A stretch of 34,483 bases of DNA from Opitutus sp. GAS368 (lineage in GTDB: Bacteria; Verrucomicrobiota; Verrucomicrobiia; Opitutales; Opitutaceae): contig CAMBUJ010000016.1 of assembly GCA_945871005.1 (NCBI GenBank), forward strand, positions 1 through 34,483, read 5' to 3'. The notes below the pieces were generated by a model, which was given only the letters and a program-made list of their open reading frames with translations, made no database searches and was not told the DNA's origin. How positions within the stretch are numbered: position 1 is the stretch's first letter; each line of letters begins with the position of its first letter. This document shows, piece after piece, positions 16,970-25,386 of the stretch. The position numbers and the translations under genes are program-made.

Positions 16970-17026
16970 GTAGCGCAGACTTCCAGTCTGCATTGCCGAC
17001 CCAGGCAGACTGGAAGTCTGCGCTAC
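16970..17026. repeat. Perfect 22-bp inverted repeat between tpsA and tpsB
   Basis: The left arm 16970-16991 (starting GTAGCGCAGACTTCC) is the exact reverse complement of the right arm 17005-17026, with a 13-base loop. Each arm is itself nearly palindromic (GCAGACT-TCC-AGTCTGC), so a cruciform or branched RNA fold is possible. The bases before it (CTCCGACGTAGCG, 16963-16975) share the core of the repeats at 4655 and 31566. It may be a REP-like or MITE-like element, and may reduce read-through from tpsA to tpsB. The rest of the 16910-17065 gap shows nothing else. Confidence 0.8.
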
Positions 17027-17065
17027 TTGTTACGGCCAATTTAACTGTTAACCGTCCGCCTCCTT

Positions 17066-18886
17066 ATGATCGTGAAAACTTCCCTCCGCGTTTCGGCCGC
17101 CTGCTTTCTCCTGCTGGCTGCGGGCGCGTCCGCCCAGGACGCGAAAGTCCTCGGGCCGCAGTCGCCCATCGAGCAATACCCCGCCCGCCCCGCCGAGCCC
17201 AAGGCGGTCACCGGCCTGATCGATTTCCCCGCGCTCATTTCCGCGCCCGGTCCGAATGACGGGGTGCAAATCACCCCGGCGTTGCGCAAGCTGACGCTGG
17301 AGTTCGTCGGCGCGCCGGCGAGCACCCCGGCCACCGACTTCGTGACCCGCCAAGGCGAGAGCAAGGTGGCCGACGCCAAGCGTGCCGCCCTTTACGCCGA
17401 CCTGGCGAAACGTCTGGCCAGTTACCGCGACAAAGCGCTGACCCTGGGCGACGCGCGTTCGATTCAGAAGGACATCACCGAGGTCTATCGCGCCGCCGGT
17501 TACCCGCTGATGGCCGTGGTGGTGCCGCCACAGGAAGTGGTCGACGGGCAACTGCGGGTGCAAATCAACGAGTTCCGCCTGGAGTCATACCGCCTGGAGT
17601 ATGCCGATGGGCAGGGCGGCTACAGTCCGACGGCCAAGCATCGCAGCAACGACGCCCGCATCGCGCGCACGCTCGACCCGTTGCTCGCCGAGCCGGTGCT
17701 CAGCCAGGAGTCGCTCGATGAAAAAGTGAAGGCGCTTAACTCCAATGCCTACCGCAGTGCCCGGGTGGTGTTTGAGCCGGGCTTGGAGGTTGGCAAAAGC
17801 GTGGCGCAAATCCAGATCGAGGAACGCCGCCCGTGGAATCTCAATGCCGGGTACAACAACCACGCCACCGAGTCGTCCGGCACGCACCGCTTTTCGCTCG
17901 GGGGCAACTTTGCCAATCCGCTGCTCGAGGATCACCAGGTGTCGGTGAACGCGACGACGGGCACCGTGCTCAAGGAGTTTAAGAATTACTCGTTGAGCTA
18001 CGTCGTGCCGGTGGGGCCCGGGCAGCGGGTCACGGCCTCGTCCAATTATTCAGACACGGCCTCCTCGACGATTCCGGGCATTCCGGGTTCGGCCAGCACC
18101 ACCCTGCAAACCTCGGTGAAATACGAGCGCCCGCTTTGGGAGAGCGAGAAGTTCCAGTGGAGCGGCAATGCGGCCGTCGCCTATAACCAGTATGAGCGTA
18201 AGAGCCTGTTTAATTCGGCGGTGGTGGGCGGGGCCGATTACGACGCGGTCCAGGTGCCCGTGAACAGCGTTTTTAATTGGAAAGAGGCGACCGCGAGCAA
18301 TCAGTTCGTCGCCGGCGTGGTGTTTAACTTTTCCGGGCTGACCGAGCGCAATAGCACGGAGAATTTCCAGCAGTTTTACAACACGGCGACTGGCGAGCCC
18401 ACCACCCAGCATTACGTGCTCAACTACGCGCGGGTCCAGCAGCTCGGGCCATGGGTTGAGGCGTTGCAGGGCTGGTCGACGGAGACCCAGATTTCCGGGC
18501 AAATCTCCAACCAGCAGCTGGCTGGCGGGGATAACTTTTCGCTGGGTGGACCGAGTGTCCTGCGCGCTTACCAGTCCAGCGAAGTGAGCGGAGATTCGGG
18601 CGCTTACCTGGTGCAGTTTTTTCACATCAAGCCGGTTGAGGGCGACCAGCTGGGGTTTGCCCAGAAGTGGATCCAGCAGATCGGTGTCTCGCCCTTTGTG
18701 GAGGCGGGTTCCGGGCATTTTGAGAAAGGCGGCGAGGCGAGTCTTTGGGATTACGGGGTGCAGGTGAGCCTTGCGGGGCGTAAACACGTGAATACGACCG
18801 CCTCGCTGGCCTTTGCGGGGGAATCCACAGCGTTAACTCAGCGCGGCGACATGCATTTTTATATCAGCTGCGGCCTGTCGTATTGA
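17066..18886 (+). CDS. Two-partner secretion outer-membrane transporter (TpsB, ShlB/FhaC family)
   Basis: A 606-residue Omp85-superfamily transporter expected to move the upstream TpsA across the outer membrane. Residues 1-23 are a signal peptide ending ASA. About residues 70-185 form the first POTRA domain, with YRAAGYPLMAVVVPPQEVVDGQLRV, and about 190-260 the second, ending EERRPWNLNAGYNN, the usual entry to the barrel. The C-terminal half is a 16-strand-type beta-barrel rich in alternating aromatic residues and ends in Tyr. The loop-6 motif, normally VRG(Y/F), reads LRAY here (Arg500 kept, Gly replaced by Ala), followed by the expected GD.G. It lies 156 bases after tpsA with the inverted repeat between them, so it may share the tpsA promoter. 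Confidence 0.9.
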   Translation: MIVKTSLRVSAACFLLLAAGASAQDAKVLGPQSPIEQYPARPAEPKAVTGLIDFPALISAPGPNDGVQITPALRKLTLEFVGAPASTPATDFVTRQGESKVADAKRAALYADLAKRLASYRDKALTLGDARSIQKDITEVYRAAGYPLMAVVVPPQEVVDGQLRVQINEFRLESYRLEYADGQGGYSPTAKHRSNDARIARTLDPLLAEPVLSQESLDEKVKALNSNAYRSARVVFEPGLEVGKSVAQIQIEERRPWNLNAGYNNHATESSGTHRFSLGGNFANPLLEDHQVSVNATTGTVLKEFKNYSLSYVVPVGPGQRVTASSNYSDTASSTIPGIPGSASTTLQTSVKYERPLWESEKFQWSGNAAVAYNQYERKSLFNSAVVGGADYDAVQVPVNSVFNWKEATASNQFVAGVVFNFSGLTERNSTENFQQFYNTATGEPTTQHYVLNYARVQQLGPWVEALQGWSTETQISGQISNQQLAGGDNFSLGGPSVLRAYQSSEVSGDSGAYLVQFFHIKPVEGDQLGFAQKWIQQIGVSPFVEAGSGHFEKGGEASLWDYGVQVSLAGRKHVNTTASLAFAGESTALTQRGDMHFYISCGLSY

Positions 18887-18913
18887 GCGGCCGTCGGGGT
18901 GCGCGGGCAGGCT

Positions 18914-19492
18914 TTAGCGCTGTCGTTGGTTCACCAGTTTTTCGCGCAAATCCCGGTCAACGGCGTTGGGTCCTATCCAAATGGCGAAAAGGGCTTGGGC
19001 GAAAACTTCATCGGTGAGCCCCCCGCGCACGGTTCCGTTGTGACGCATCACAAGGGTTCCTCCAGCAAGGTGATCAAATTCAATGTAGTCGCCTGTCTGG
19101 ATTGGCGGATAAAGGGCGTTCCATTTGGCCAGCGTCGGTTGCAGGGCTACAAGCGTAGCGGCATCGACATTACGGCCGATCGTCTGCTCGGTGGCGCTAA
19201 CCATGTCAGCACGGGAGAAATCCCTCAGGTAATCCATGCGTAAGCGTTTGGGCGAAGCGACGACGCTATCCCCAGCCGTGGAGTCGAGGTACAAGGAGGC
19301 GTGGTAAAGCCGTACCACCCACTTCCAGCGCAGCAGGCCGCTGCCACGTCGCGGCAGTGTGGTTGCCGTGCCATCAGCGTGCGCCACACGACAAGATGCC
19401 GGTGCGGGTTCAAGGGCGGTGACGAATGGGGCCGAGCCGGCGACAAGGCTGATGAAAAGAAGGCCTCGCAGAGCAGGGGGAGAAAAGCGCAT
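18914..19492 (-). CDS. Exported chalcone-isomerase-like family protein
   Basis: A 192-residue protein starting MRFSPPALRGLLFISLVAG, a signal peptide with likely cleavage near VTA-LEP. The body carries the pattern GSGLLRWKWVVRLYHASLYL, then SPKRLRMDYLRDF and GDYIEFDHLAGGTLVMRHNG, ending in QALFAIWIGPNAVD. This matches the bacterial chalcone-isomerase-like family (Chalcone_3 type), periplasmic proteins with a CHI fold, mostly without shown catalysis. An in-frame ATG at 19531 would put 13 residues before the signal peptide, so I prefer 19492. No clear Shine-Dalgarno site is seen. It is transcribed against tpsB, with only 27 bases between the stops, so it belongs to a separate unit. Function unknown. 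Confidence 0.65.
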   Translation of the reverse strand: MRFSPPALRGLLFISLVAGSAPFVTALEPAPASCRVAHADGTATTLPRRGSGLLRWKWVVRLYHASLYLDSTAGDSVVASPKRLRMDYLRDFSRADMVSATEQTIGRNVDAATLVALQPTLAKWNALYPPIQTGDYIEFDHLAGGTLVMRHNGTVRGGLTDEVFAQALFAIWIGPNAVDRDLREKLVNQRQR

Positions 19493-19882
19493 AGGGTATA
19501 ATGTACGTCTGAACAGCGGAGCTTGAACCAACGATTTCGCTCCGATGCAAAAACGCCATCCGCTTTCGCTCCAGTTGGCGTCCTGCGGGCTGTTGCTCCA
19601 GTTGGAATCCCAAGTGGCTCGGGACGCCGGAGTCGTTTCGATCAGGGAAAGGCGAATCTTAAGCAGCCGTTGGCCTTATACCAGCCCCCCACGGCGGGGA
19701 TGGTCCGGCTTTGTTAAATTTCCATAAAAGCATTCGTGCGCGGTTAAACGTATTGCCCGTATGGAGTTGAATGTGAATTGAGGTAATACCCCTAGGCCAC
19801 GTCGGGAGAACCAGTCGGCTTTTAGTTGTTCTCTCGACGTTGGTTTCTTTCCGGTTCGTCCCGTTAGTCGCACCCCAAAATC
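19493..19882. other. Divergent intergenic region
   Basis: 390 bases without a believable gene. Short open frames here lack start signals or family resemblance. GCTCCAGTTGG occurs twice, about 30 bases apart near 19570-19600. A TATAAT at 19497-19502 (+) has no matching -35 box. The stretch 19700-19790 is AT-richer and probably holds the promoter of the protease gene, but I cannot name its boxes. A strong hairpin lies at 19799-19840. Confidence 0.5.
19799..19840 (+). promoter_or_regulatory. Leader hairpin upstream of the protease gene
   Basis: ACGTCGGGAGAAC (19799-19811) pairs with GTTCTCTCGACGT (19828-19840): 13 pairs, with one G-U in RNA, around a 16-base loop. It ends 42 bases before the ATG at 19883. 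It is followed by TGGTTTCTTT, not a clean T-run. It could be a structured 5' leader, a transcript stabiliser or an attenuator. Confidence 0.5.
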
Positions 19883-22800
19883 ATGAAGTCCCGATTCTCC
19901 CGGTTTTTGCTGATCAGTAGTTTGGTGTTGATCGTGGGGTGGTGGATTCGAGAGATCCCTGAGGCGAAGAATCCCCCTCGAGACGGAGTCGCCACCACCG
20001 CTAATGCTCCAGCTGAAGCACCGCCCACAAAGCCTGCGGTCCGACCAGGATCAAAACCGATCGCGCCGTCCGGGCCGGTTGCTCAATCGACCGTGGCACC
20101 GGTGGCGGCCTTAGCGAAGCTACCCACCGCAACGTCCGCTCCCCTTTCGTCGGCGGTCCAAACCGTCACGCCCGCCCCCGGAGATGAGCCTTCTGAGCCA
20201 GAAAACTTGGGCTCAGGCGGTTTGGGTGCGCGCCCGCCCACCGCCGCGGAGCAGGCCTGGATCGACGACCACTTGATCGTGGTGAAAAAGGTGCAGCTCA
20301 ACCGGCTCGGCCTGGAGCGCCTCAACGCCGAACGCATCGCCCAAGGCCAACGCCCGCTTGAGGCTGCGGAAGTCAACGTGGCGCAGGATGATCAAATGGT
20401 CACCGGGCAGTCCCGCACCGGGAGCAAGTCCGTGGAGATTAAACCCCTCCGGCCCTCCACCATCGGTGAAATTCCGGCTATCCCAGACGTCCCGGCCCCA
20501 TTACCCCGACTGCGGACTAACGATGCGGCCACCGCCAGCGTAACCTCGCCATCCGGCGATGCCGCCAGCAGCACGGGCGCGTTGAGTCCGGCCAACGTCG
20601 ATAATAGCGCGATGCCCTGGTTTCCGCCGATCGGCGATCAGGGCGGGCTGAGCTCCTGCACCGCTTATTCCACCGTTTATTATGTCATGACCTACATGGT
20701 GGCGAAGGCCAACAATTGGGATGTGCGCAGCGGGCCGGCGGACCGGATTTTTTCGCCGCGGTTCACCTACAACATGATCAATCAAGGCAGCGGCTCCAAC
20801 GGGTCCTGGATCGGCAGCAGTTTTTACTACCTGCAAATCCTGGGCGCCCCCTCGCTCGCCGCCTGGCCTTACAATGGCGACGCGGCCCAACTGCCCTCCA
20901 CCGCCAAACTCTGGCGCGACGCCCTGACTTATCGCATGGGGCAGGCCGGGGTCGTGGAAAATTTGGATACGCCTGTCGGCCTGGCTAACCTCAAGGCGAT
21001 GCTCGCCAATGGTTATATCCTGAACATGGGGCTCGATTTCTATGGGTGGCACTACAAGACCATCCAGACCAACCCGCAGCCCGGTGCCGACAACTCCCTG
21101 GTCGGCTGGCCGGTGGTGGATTACGCCGACAGCATCAGCGGTGGCGGTCATTCGATGACGATCGTCGGCTACAATGATAACGCCTGGTGCGACATTAACG
21201 GTAACGCCGTGGTCGATGCCGGTGAACTGGGCGCCTTCAAGGTCTGTAACCAATGGGGTAAAAGCTGGCAGCGAAACGGCTTCGCCTACGTCGCGTATGA
21301 TTCGATCCAGTCGGTTTCGAGTATTCCCGGGGCGAACAACACCAATCGCCTGCGCTCGTTTCGTGATAACGAGGCCAAGTGGATTCAGGCCGGCCCCGTT
21401 GGCTACAAGCCCGCGCTAATCGCCGAGTGCACCCTGACCACAGCCGATCGGGCCTCCACCACCTACCAACTCGGCTTTAGCGACCAACCGGTTCCGCCCG
21501 CCCAGGTGGCACTCAATCCGTGGGGCTTTGGCGAGAGCGGTCACCTCAGTTTCAGCGGAACCTCCACCCCGTCTACTGCCACGTGCGTGTTTGATTTAAC
21601 CGATATCGCCGACGGCGGGCGGCTGCGCTTTTGGCAACTCGCGCTCACCCAGGGTGCCAATTCAGCCACCCTCAATAATCTGGTGCTCACCGACGGGGCC
21701 GGAAAACCGCTGGCCTCACTTCGGGGCACCCTGCCGGCCGGCGGCCTACCCCAGGCGACGACCATCGGCATGACCTTGGCGGCCTGGGTGGACGGCTGCG
21801 TCGCTCCGATCCTGCCCCGCATCCAGTGGAGCCAACCCGCTTATGCCGTGAATGAAAACGGCGGCAGCGCGCGCATCACCTTAAAGCGTTCCGATAACCC
21901 GATTGGCGCGGTGTCGGTCAACTACGCGACCAGCCCCGGCACCGCCCTGACCTCGGCCGATTTCGCTACCCAGTCCGGCGTCGTGACCTGGGCCGATGGC
22001 GATCTCGCCGACAAGACCATCTCGATTCCCGTGGTCGCGGACTCCTTGGTTGAAGGCTCAGAGCAGTTCACCGTCACCCTCAGTGGCCTGAACGGGGCAA
22101 CCCTGCTCAACTCTCCCACCGCCACCCTGAACCTCTGTGACCCCGGGGTGCGCGACGATTTGTTTAATTGGCCTAATATGACCGCCTCGACCAACATCAC
22201 CCGTTTGCTGGTCCAGCCCGACGGCAATGTGCTGATCACGGGAACGTTCGGTTGGCTTCAAGATTGGAGCTACGCCGTCCGTTACCACGGGGGTATCAGC
22301 CGGATTACCCCTAGCGGCCAGAGCGACCGCAGCTTTATCCCGGGGTCCGGAGCAAATGCCGCCATCTACGCGGTGGCGCGCCAACCCGACGGCAAGATTC
22401 TGATCGGCGGGGGGTTCACCAAGTACAATGGGATCGCGCGAAAATACCTGGCGCGGATCAATGCCGATGGCTCGCTCGATTCCTCGTTTGATCCCGGTGT
22501 AGGCGCCGGCTCGCTGGTGCAGGATGTATTGGTCCAGCCTGATGGGAAAATCCTCGTCGGCGGCTGGTTCACGACCTACCTAGGCACGCCCGCCAAGGGC
22601 TTGGCCCGGCTCAACGCCGACGGCACGCTCGACCCTACGTTTTCGACCGCGGCTTGCCCCGGCACGATCTACGCCTTCAAGCTGGCCCTGCAGCCCGACG
22701 GAAAAGTTTTGGCCGCCGGCCTCATCAATAGCACGGGCTTGGCTGGCGTCGGATCCAAATGCGGCCTGGTGCGTTTCCTTGCCAATGGCACCCGTGATGC

Positions 22801-24025
22801 CGCCTTTGATGTTGGATACGGGGCCACCACATCCGCCACCGCCGGATCTGCCTCCGTGAATGAAATCACGATGCAAGCGGACGGCAAAATCATCGTCGGT
22901 GGCACGTTTAAATACTTCGGTGGCCAGCTTCACAACGGCGTCGCCCGGATCAACCCCACCGGCACGGTGGACGCCAGCTTCAACCCGATGGTCAATGACG
23001 CGGTGTCGGCGATGCTGCTCCAGCCGGATGGCAAGCTCCTGATCGGCGGGAGTTTTTCCCTGGTGAATTCGTCGGCAGTTAGCCGGATCGCCCGGTTGAA
23101 CGCCGATGGCACCCTCGATGCGGCCTTTTCGCTCCCCGGTGGTGCCGATAAGACCCTGACCGACTTCGCCCTCCACCCCGACGGAAATGTCTTATTTAGC
23201 TGCAGCTCGGCCGCCAATTTCCAGGGCGCTAGCCACCCCGAAGCCATCTGGCGGCTCATCGGTGGGTTTCCGGGCTTGCCCGGCACGCTTCAGGTTTCGA
23301 CTCCTGAGGTGTCTGCCGGCAAGGGCACCACGGTTAACCTCACCGTCACCCGTACCGGGGGCAGCCAGGGCGCGCTCAAAGTCGGTTATGCGACCATGCC
23401 TGGAACCGCCACAGCCGCCGATTTTACCCCGACCAGCGGCTTCCTCAGTTGGGCCGATGGGGATGCTGCGCCGAAAACCATCAGCGTGCCCACCAACTCG
23501 AGCGGTCCGGCGGCTTGGGGCTCCTCCTTCACGATCAACCTCGCAGCGCCGATCAACGCCAGCGTGATTCTGGGCGCCCAGCAGCAGGCCGTCGTTACCC
23601 TCACGTCCGGTTACGCCAGTTGGCAGGTCCAAAATTTCACCGCATCCGAAAGCGCCGACCCGATGATCGGCGGGCCCGCAGCCGATCCTGACGGCGACGG
23701 GGTTGCCAACCTGCTCGAATACGCCTTTGGGCGCGATCCTAAGTTGTCCGCCTCAACCGCCCTGCCGGTGGCGGGTCTGGTTAACATCGGCGGTGCCGAT
23801 TACCTCACGCTCGCCTACCGCCGTTTGCTGCCGGCGTCGCCGAATCTCACCTACACGCCCGAGGCCACGGGTGATCTGACCGGGGTTTGGGAGGCAACAC
23901 CGGTCCTGCTGAGCGGACCGGTGGACAATAATGACGGCACGGAAACGCTCACCTACCGCGACGCCACCCCGCTCACCCCCGATTCCAAGCGATTCCTCCG
24001 CCTCAAGGTCACCCAGACGCCCTGA
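19883..24025 (+). CDS. Exported papain-like (C1A) cysteine protease with Calx-beta and Delta-60 repeats
   Basis: A 1380-residue protein. A membrane/signal segment (residues about 7-21) is followed by a Pro/Ala-rich region. The protease domain (about 235-480) keeps the papain residues: Gln253 and Cys259 in IGDQGGLSSCTA with the exact papain spacing of six, His423 in GGHSMTIVGYND, and Asn456 in CNQWGKSW. A jelly-roll-like segment follows, then Calx-beta 1 (about 648-752), seven Delta-60 repeats (QPDGK(I/V)L(I/V)GG; about 773-1110), Calx-beta 2 (about 1133-1240), and a C-terminal tail with DPDGDGVANLLEYAFG, a calcium-binding-like loop widespread in exported verrucomicrobial proteins. It should act outside the cytoplasm. 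It ends 16 bases from the gspF stop, tail to tail. Export through the T2SS is plausible but unproven. Confidence 0.85.
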   Translation: MKSRFSRFLLISSLVLIVGWWIREIPEAKNPPRDGVATTANAPAEAPPTKPAVRPGSKPIAPSGPVAQSTVAPVAALAKLPTATSAPLSSAVQTVTPAPGDEPSEPENLGSGGLGARPPTAAEQAWIDDHLIVVKKVQLNRLGLERLNAERIAQGQRPLEAAEVNVAQDDQMVTGQSRTGSKSVEIKPLRPSTIGEIPAIPDVPAPLPRLRTNDAATASVTSPSGDAASSTGALSPANVDNSAMPWFPPIGDQGGLSSCTAYSTVYYVMTYMVAKANNWDVRSGPADRIFSPRFTYNMINQGSGSNGSWIGSSFYYLQILGAPSLAAWPYNGDAAQLPSTAKLWRDALTYRMGQAGVVENLDTPVGLANLKAMLANGYILNMGLDFYGWHYKTIQTNPQPGADNSLVGWPVVDYADSISGGGHSMTIVGYNDNAWCDINGNAVVDAGELGAFKVCNQWGKSWQRNGFAYVAYDSIQSVSSIPGANNTNRLRSFRDNEAKWIQAGPVGYKPALIAECTLTTADRASTTYQLGFSDQPVPPAQVALNPWGFGESGHLSFSGTSTPSTATCVFDLTDIADGGRLRFWQLALTQGANSATLNNLVLTDGAGKPLASLRGTLPAGGLPQATTIGMTLAAWVDGCVAPILPRIQWSQPAYAVNENGGSARITLKRSDNPIGAVSVNYATSPGTALTSADFATQSGVVTWADGDLADKTISIPVVADSLVEGSEQFTVTLSGLNGATLLNSPTATLNLCDPGVRDDLFNWPNMTASTNITRLLVQPDGNVLITGTFGWLQDWSYAVRYHGGISRITPSGQSDRSFIPGSGANAAIYAVARQPDGKILIGGGFTKYNGIARKYLARINADGSLDSSFDPGVGAGSLVQDVLVQPDGKILVGGWFTTYLGTPAKGLARLNADGTLDPTFSTAACPGTIYAFKLALQPDGKVLAAGLINSTGLAGVGSKCGLVRFLANGTRDAAFDVGYGATTSATAGSASVNEITMQADGKIIVGGTFKYFGGQLHNGVARINPTGTVDASFNPMVNDAVSAMLLQPDGKLLIGGSFSLVNSSAVSRIARLNADGTLDAAFSLPGGADKTLTDFALHPDGNVLFSCSSAANFQGASHPEAIWRLIGGFPGLPGTLQVSTPEVSAGKGTTVNLTVTRTGGSQGALKVGYATMPGTATAADFTPTSGFLSWADGDAAPKTISVPTNSSGPAAWGSSFTINLAAPINASVILGAQQQAVVTLTSGYASWQVQNFTASESADPMIGGPAADPDGDGVANLLEYAFGRDPKLSASTALPVAGLVNIGGADYLTLAYRRLLPASPNLTYTPEATGDLTGVWEATPVLLSGPVDNNDGTETLTYRDATPLTPDSKRFLRLKVTQTP
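22195..23210 (+). repeat. Seven Delta-60 repeats in the protease gene
   Basis: Seven copies of a unit with core QPDGK(I/V)L(I/V)GG.F, then ARINADG(S/T)LD.(S/T)F. The cores read VQPDGNVLITG, RQPDGKILIGG, VQPDGKILVGG, LQPDGKVLAAG, MQADGKIIVGG, LQPDGKLLIGG and HPDGNVLFS. The last is the most degenerate. Such repeats usually form a beta-propeller. Confidence 0.8.
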
Positions 24026-24041
24026 TTACCCCGGCTCCGGC

Positions 24042-25322
24042 TTACATCTTAAAGCTGGAGCTGAGCTGGAAGACCGCGCTGATAATCGCAAAGGCAATGA
24101 ACCCAACGAAGGCAAACACCGCCAACAGCACCACCGTGGCGATGATGCTGGTGAAGGCGTTTAACTGCGCGGTGATCGCCTTTTGGTAGGCCGTTGCGAC
24201 CTTCTTTAGGCTCGGCACCAAGTTGCCGGTGTTCTCGCCCACCGAGAGTTGGTCGAGCACCAGGTCGGGGAAACACCCGGTGCGCGCCAGTGCCGCCGAC
24301 AACGCTTCGCCTTCCAGCACTCGGCCGGTGGCCTCGTCGAAGGCCGCCCGGTGCACCCGGTTCTGGATCTGCCGCTCGGTCATGCGCAGCGCCTCACTGG
24401 TGGTGATGCCGTTTTCCAGCAGCACCGAAAGGGTTTGGCTGAAGGCCAGCACCGTCTGCGAAACCGAGAAAGGCCCGAGGATCGGCACTCGCAGGGCCCA
24501 GGCGTCGGTTTGCAGGCGGCCGGGTTCGGTTTGACGCCAGCGCCAAAACGCCACCGCGCCGAAGGCCAGCCCTGCGATCACAAAGATCCCGTACTTGAGG
24601 CCGAAATCGGACAGCCCGAGCAGCAGCCGGGTCGAGGTGGGCAATTCGCCGCCGAGCGACTTGAGCAGGGTCTGCAGCCGGGGCAGCAGGAAGAGCATGA
24701 AAAACAGAATCACCCCGCCCGCCACGGCCATCATGAACGCGGGGTAGGCGAGGGAGGTGAGGATCTTTTGCCGCAGCTCCTTCTGGTCCTGCAGGTGTGT
24801 GATCAACCGGGTGAGTACGTCGTTGAGGTTGCCGGTGGCCTCGCCGGATTGGATCAGGTTAAGCGTCGAGGAATCGAAGACGGCGGGCAGCGTGCCCATG
24901 GCGCGGGAAAGCTGCGCGCCCTCGCTGATCTGTTCCCAGAGCAGGCCGCAGAGCAGGCGCAGTCGCGGTTCTTTGATGCGCGTGCTCAGCAGCCGCACGG
25001 ATTCGCCGGCGGAGAGCCCGCTGGTGGTCAAATCGACCAGCGCTTCGAGGAAGGGCAGGCGCTCGCGCCGGCTCAGCGCCGAAGCCGGCACCGATGTCGC
25101 GGACGACGTCGGCAGCGCCTTCGGCGCTGATTTGAGATTTGAAATTTGAGATTTGAGATGGGCGGGCTTGGCCGCCCTGGCACCGGAGCTTTCACTGACC
25201 TGCACCGGGGTGAGGCCGCGGGCGCCGAGCAGGCGCAGGGCGTCCTTGCGGCTGGGCGCGTTCACCTGGTCGGTGACGGTCTGGCCGGAGCGGTCGCGGG
25301 CGGTGTAAGTGAAGGTGGGCAT
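24042..25322 (-). CDS. gspF: Type II secretion inner-membrane platform protein GspF
   Basis: A 426-residue polytopic protein at the centre of the T2SS inner-membrane platform, working with GspE and GspL. It starts MPTFTYTARDRSGQ, the usual GspF opening. Two GspF domains are seen: about 88-210, with LIQSGEATGNLNDVL, and about 290-410, with LSVGENTGNLVPSLKKVA. Membrane helices lie near 196-213, 243-261 and 395-418. The linker at 55-65 (HLKSQISNLKS) is encoded by an AT-rich heptamer array (25129-25159) unlike the rest of the gene. It lies 64 bases after gspE on the same strand and is the last gene of the gspDEF unit. A type IV pilus PilC is related, but the neighbours favour the T2SS. Confidence 0.88.
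   Translation of the reverse strand: MPTFTYTARDRSGQTVTDQVNAPSRKDALRLLGARGLTPVQVSESSGARAAKPAHLKSQISNLKSAPKALPTSSATSVPASALSRRERLPFLEALVDLTTSGLSAGESVRLLSTRIKEPRLRLLCGLLWEQISEGAQLSRAMGTLPAVFDSSTLNLIQSGEATGNLNDVLTRLITHLQDQKELRQKILTSLAYPAFMMAVAGGVILFFMLFLLPRLQTLLKSLGGELPTSTRLLLGLSDFGLKYGIFVIAGLAFGAVAFWRWRQTEPGRLQTDAWALRVPILGPFSVSQTVLAFSQTLSVLLENGITTSEALRMTERQIQNRVHRAAFDEATGRVLEGEALSAALARTGCFPDLVLDQLSVGENTGNLVPSLKKVATAYQKAITAQLNAFTSIIATVVLLAVFAFVGFIAFAIISAVFQLSSSFKM
25129..25159. repeat. Heptamer tandem array GATTTGA x4 inside gspF
   Basis: Read on the + strand, GATTTGA, GATTTGA, AATTTGA and GATTTGA follow head to tail, then a partial GAT. The 31 bases are strongly AT-rich inside a GC-rich gene and encode part of the linker between the N-terminus and the first GspF domain. 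The reading frame stays open through it. Confidence 0.8.
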
Positions 25323-25386
25323 GGGGCGCTGCGCTCAGCGGCAACAACCAACACAATGGGTTGGCTGTTGCCGGTGGGGGCGCGGT

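Noticed and set aside
16857-17039. 60-codon frame on the - strand across the inverted repeat
   Set aside because: Its peptide (ADFQSA and ADWKSAL segments) is simply the translated inverted repeat; not a gene.
18899-19243. 114-codon frame on the + strand
   Set aside because: Antisense to the CHI-like gene, which has a signal peptide and family motifs.
19523-19727. Two short + strand frames in the divergent gap
   Set aside because: They overlap each other, lack Shine-Dalgarno sites and have no family resemblance.
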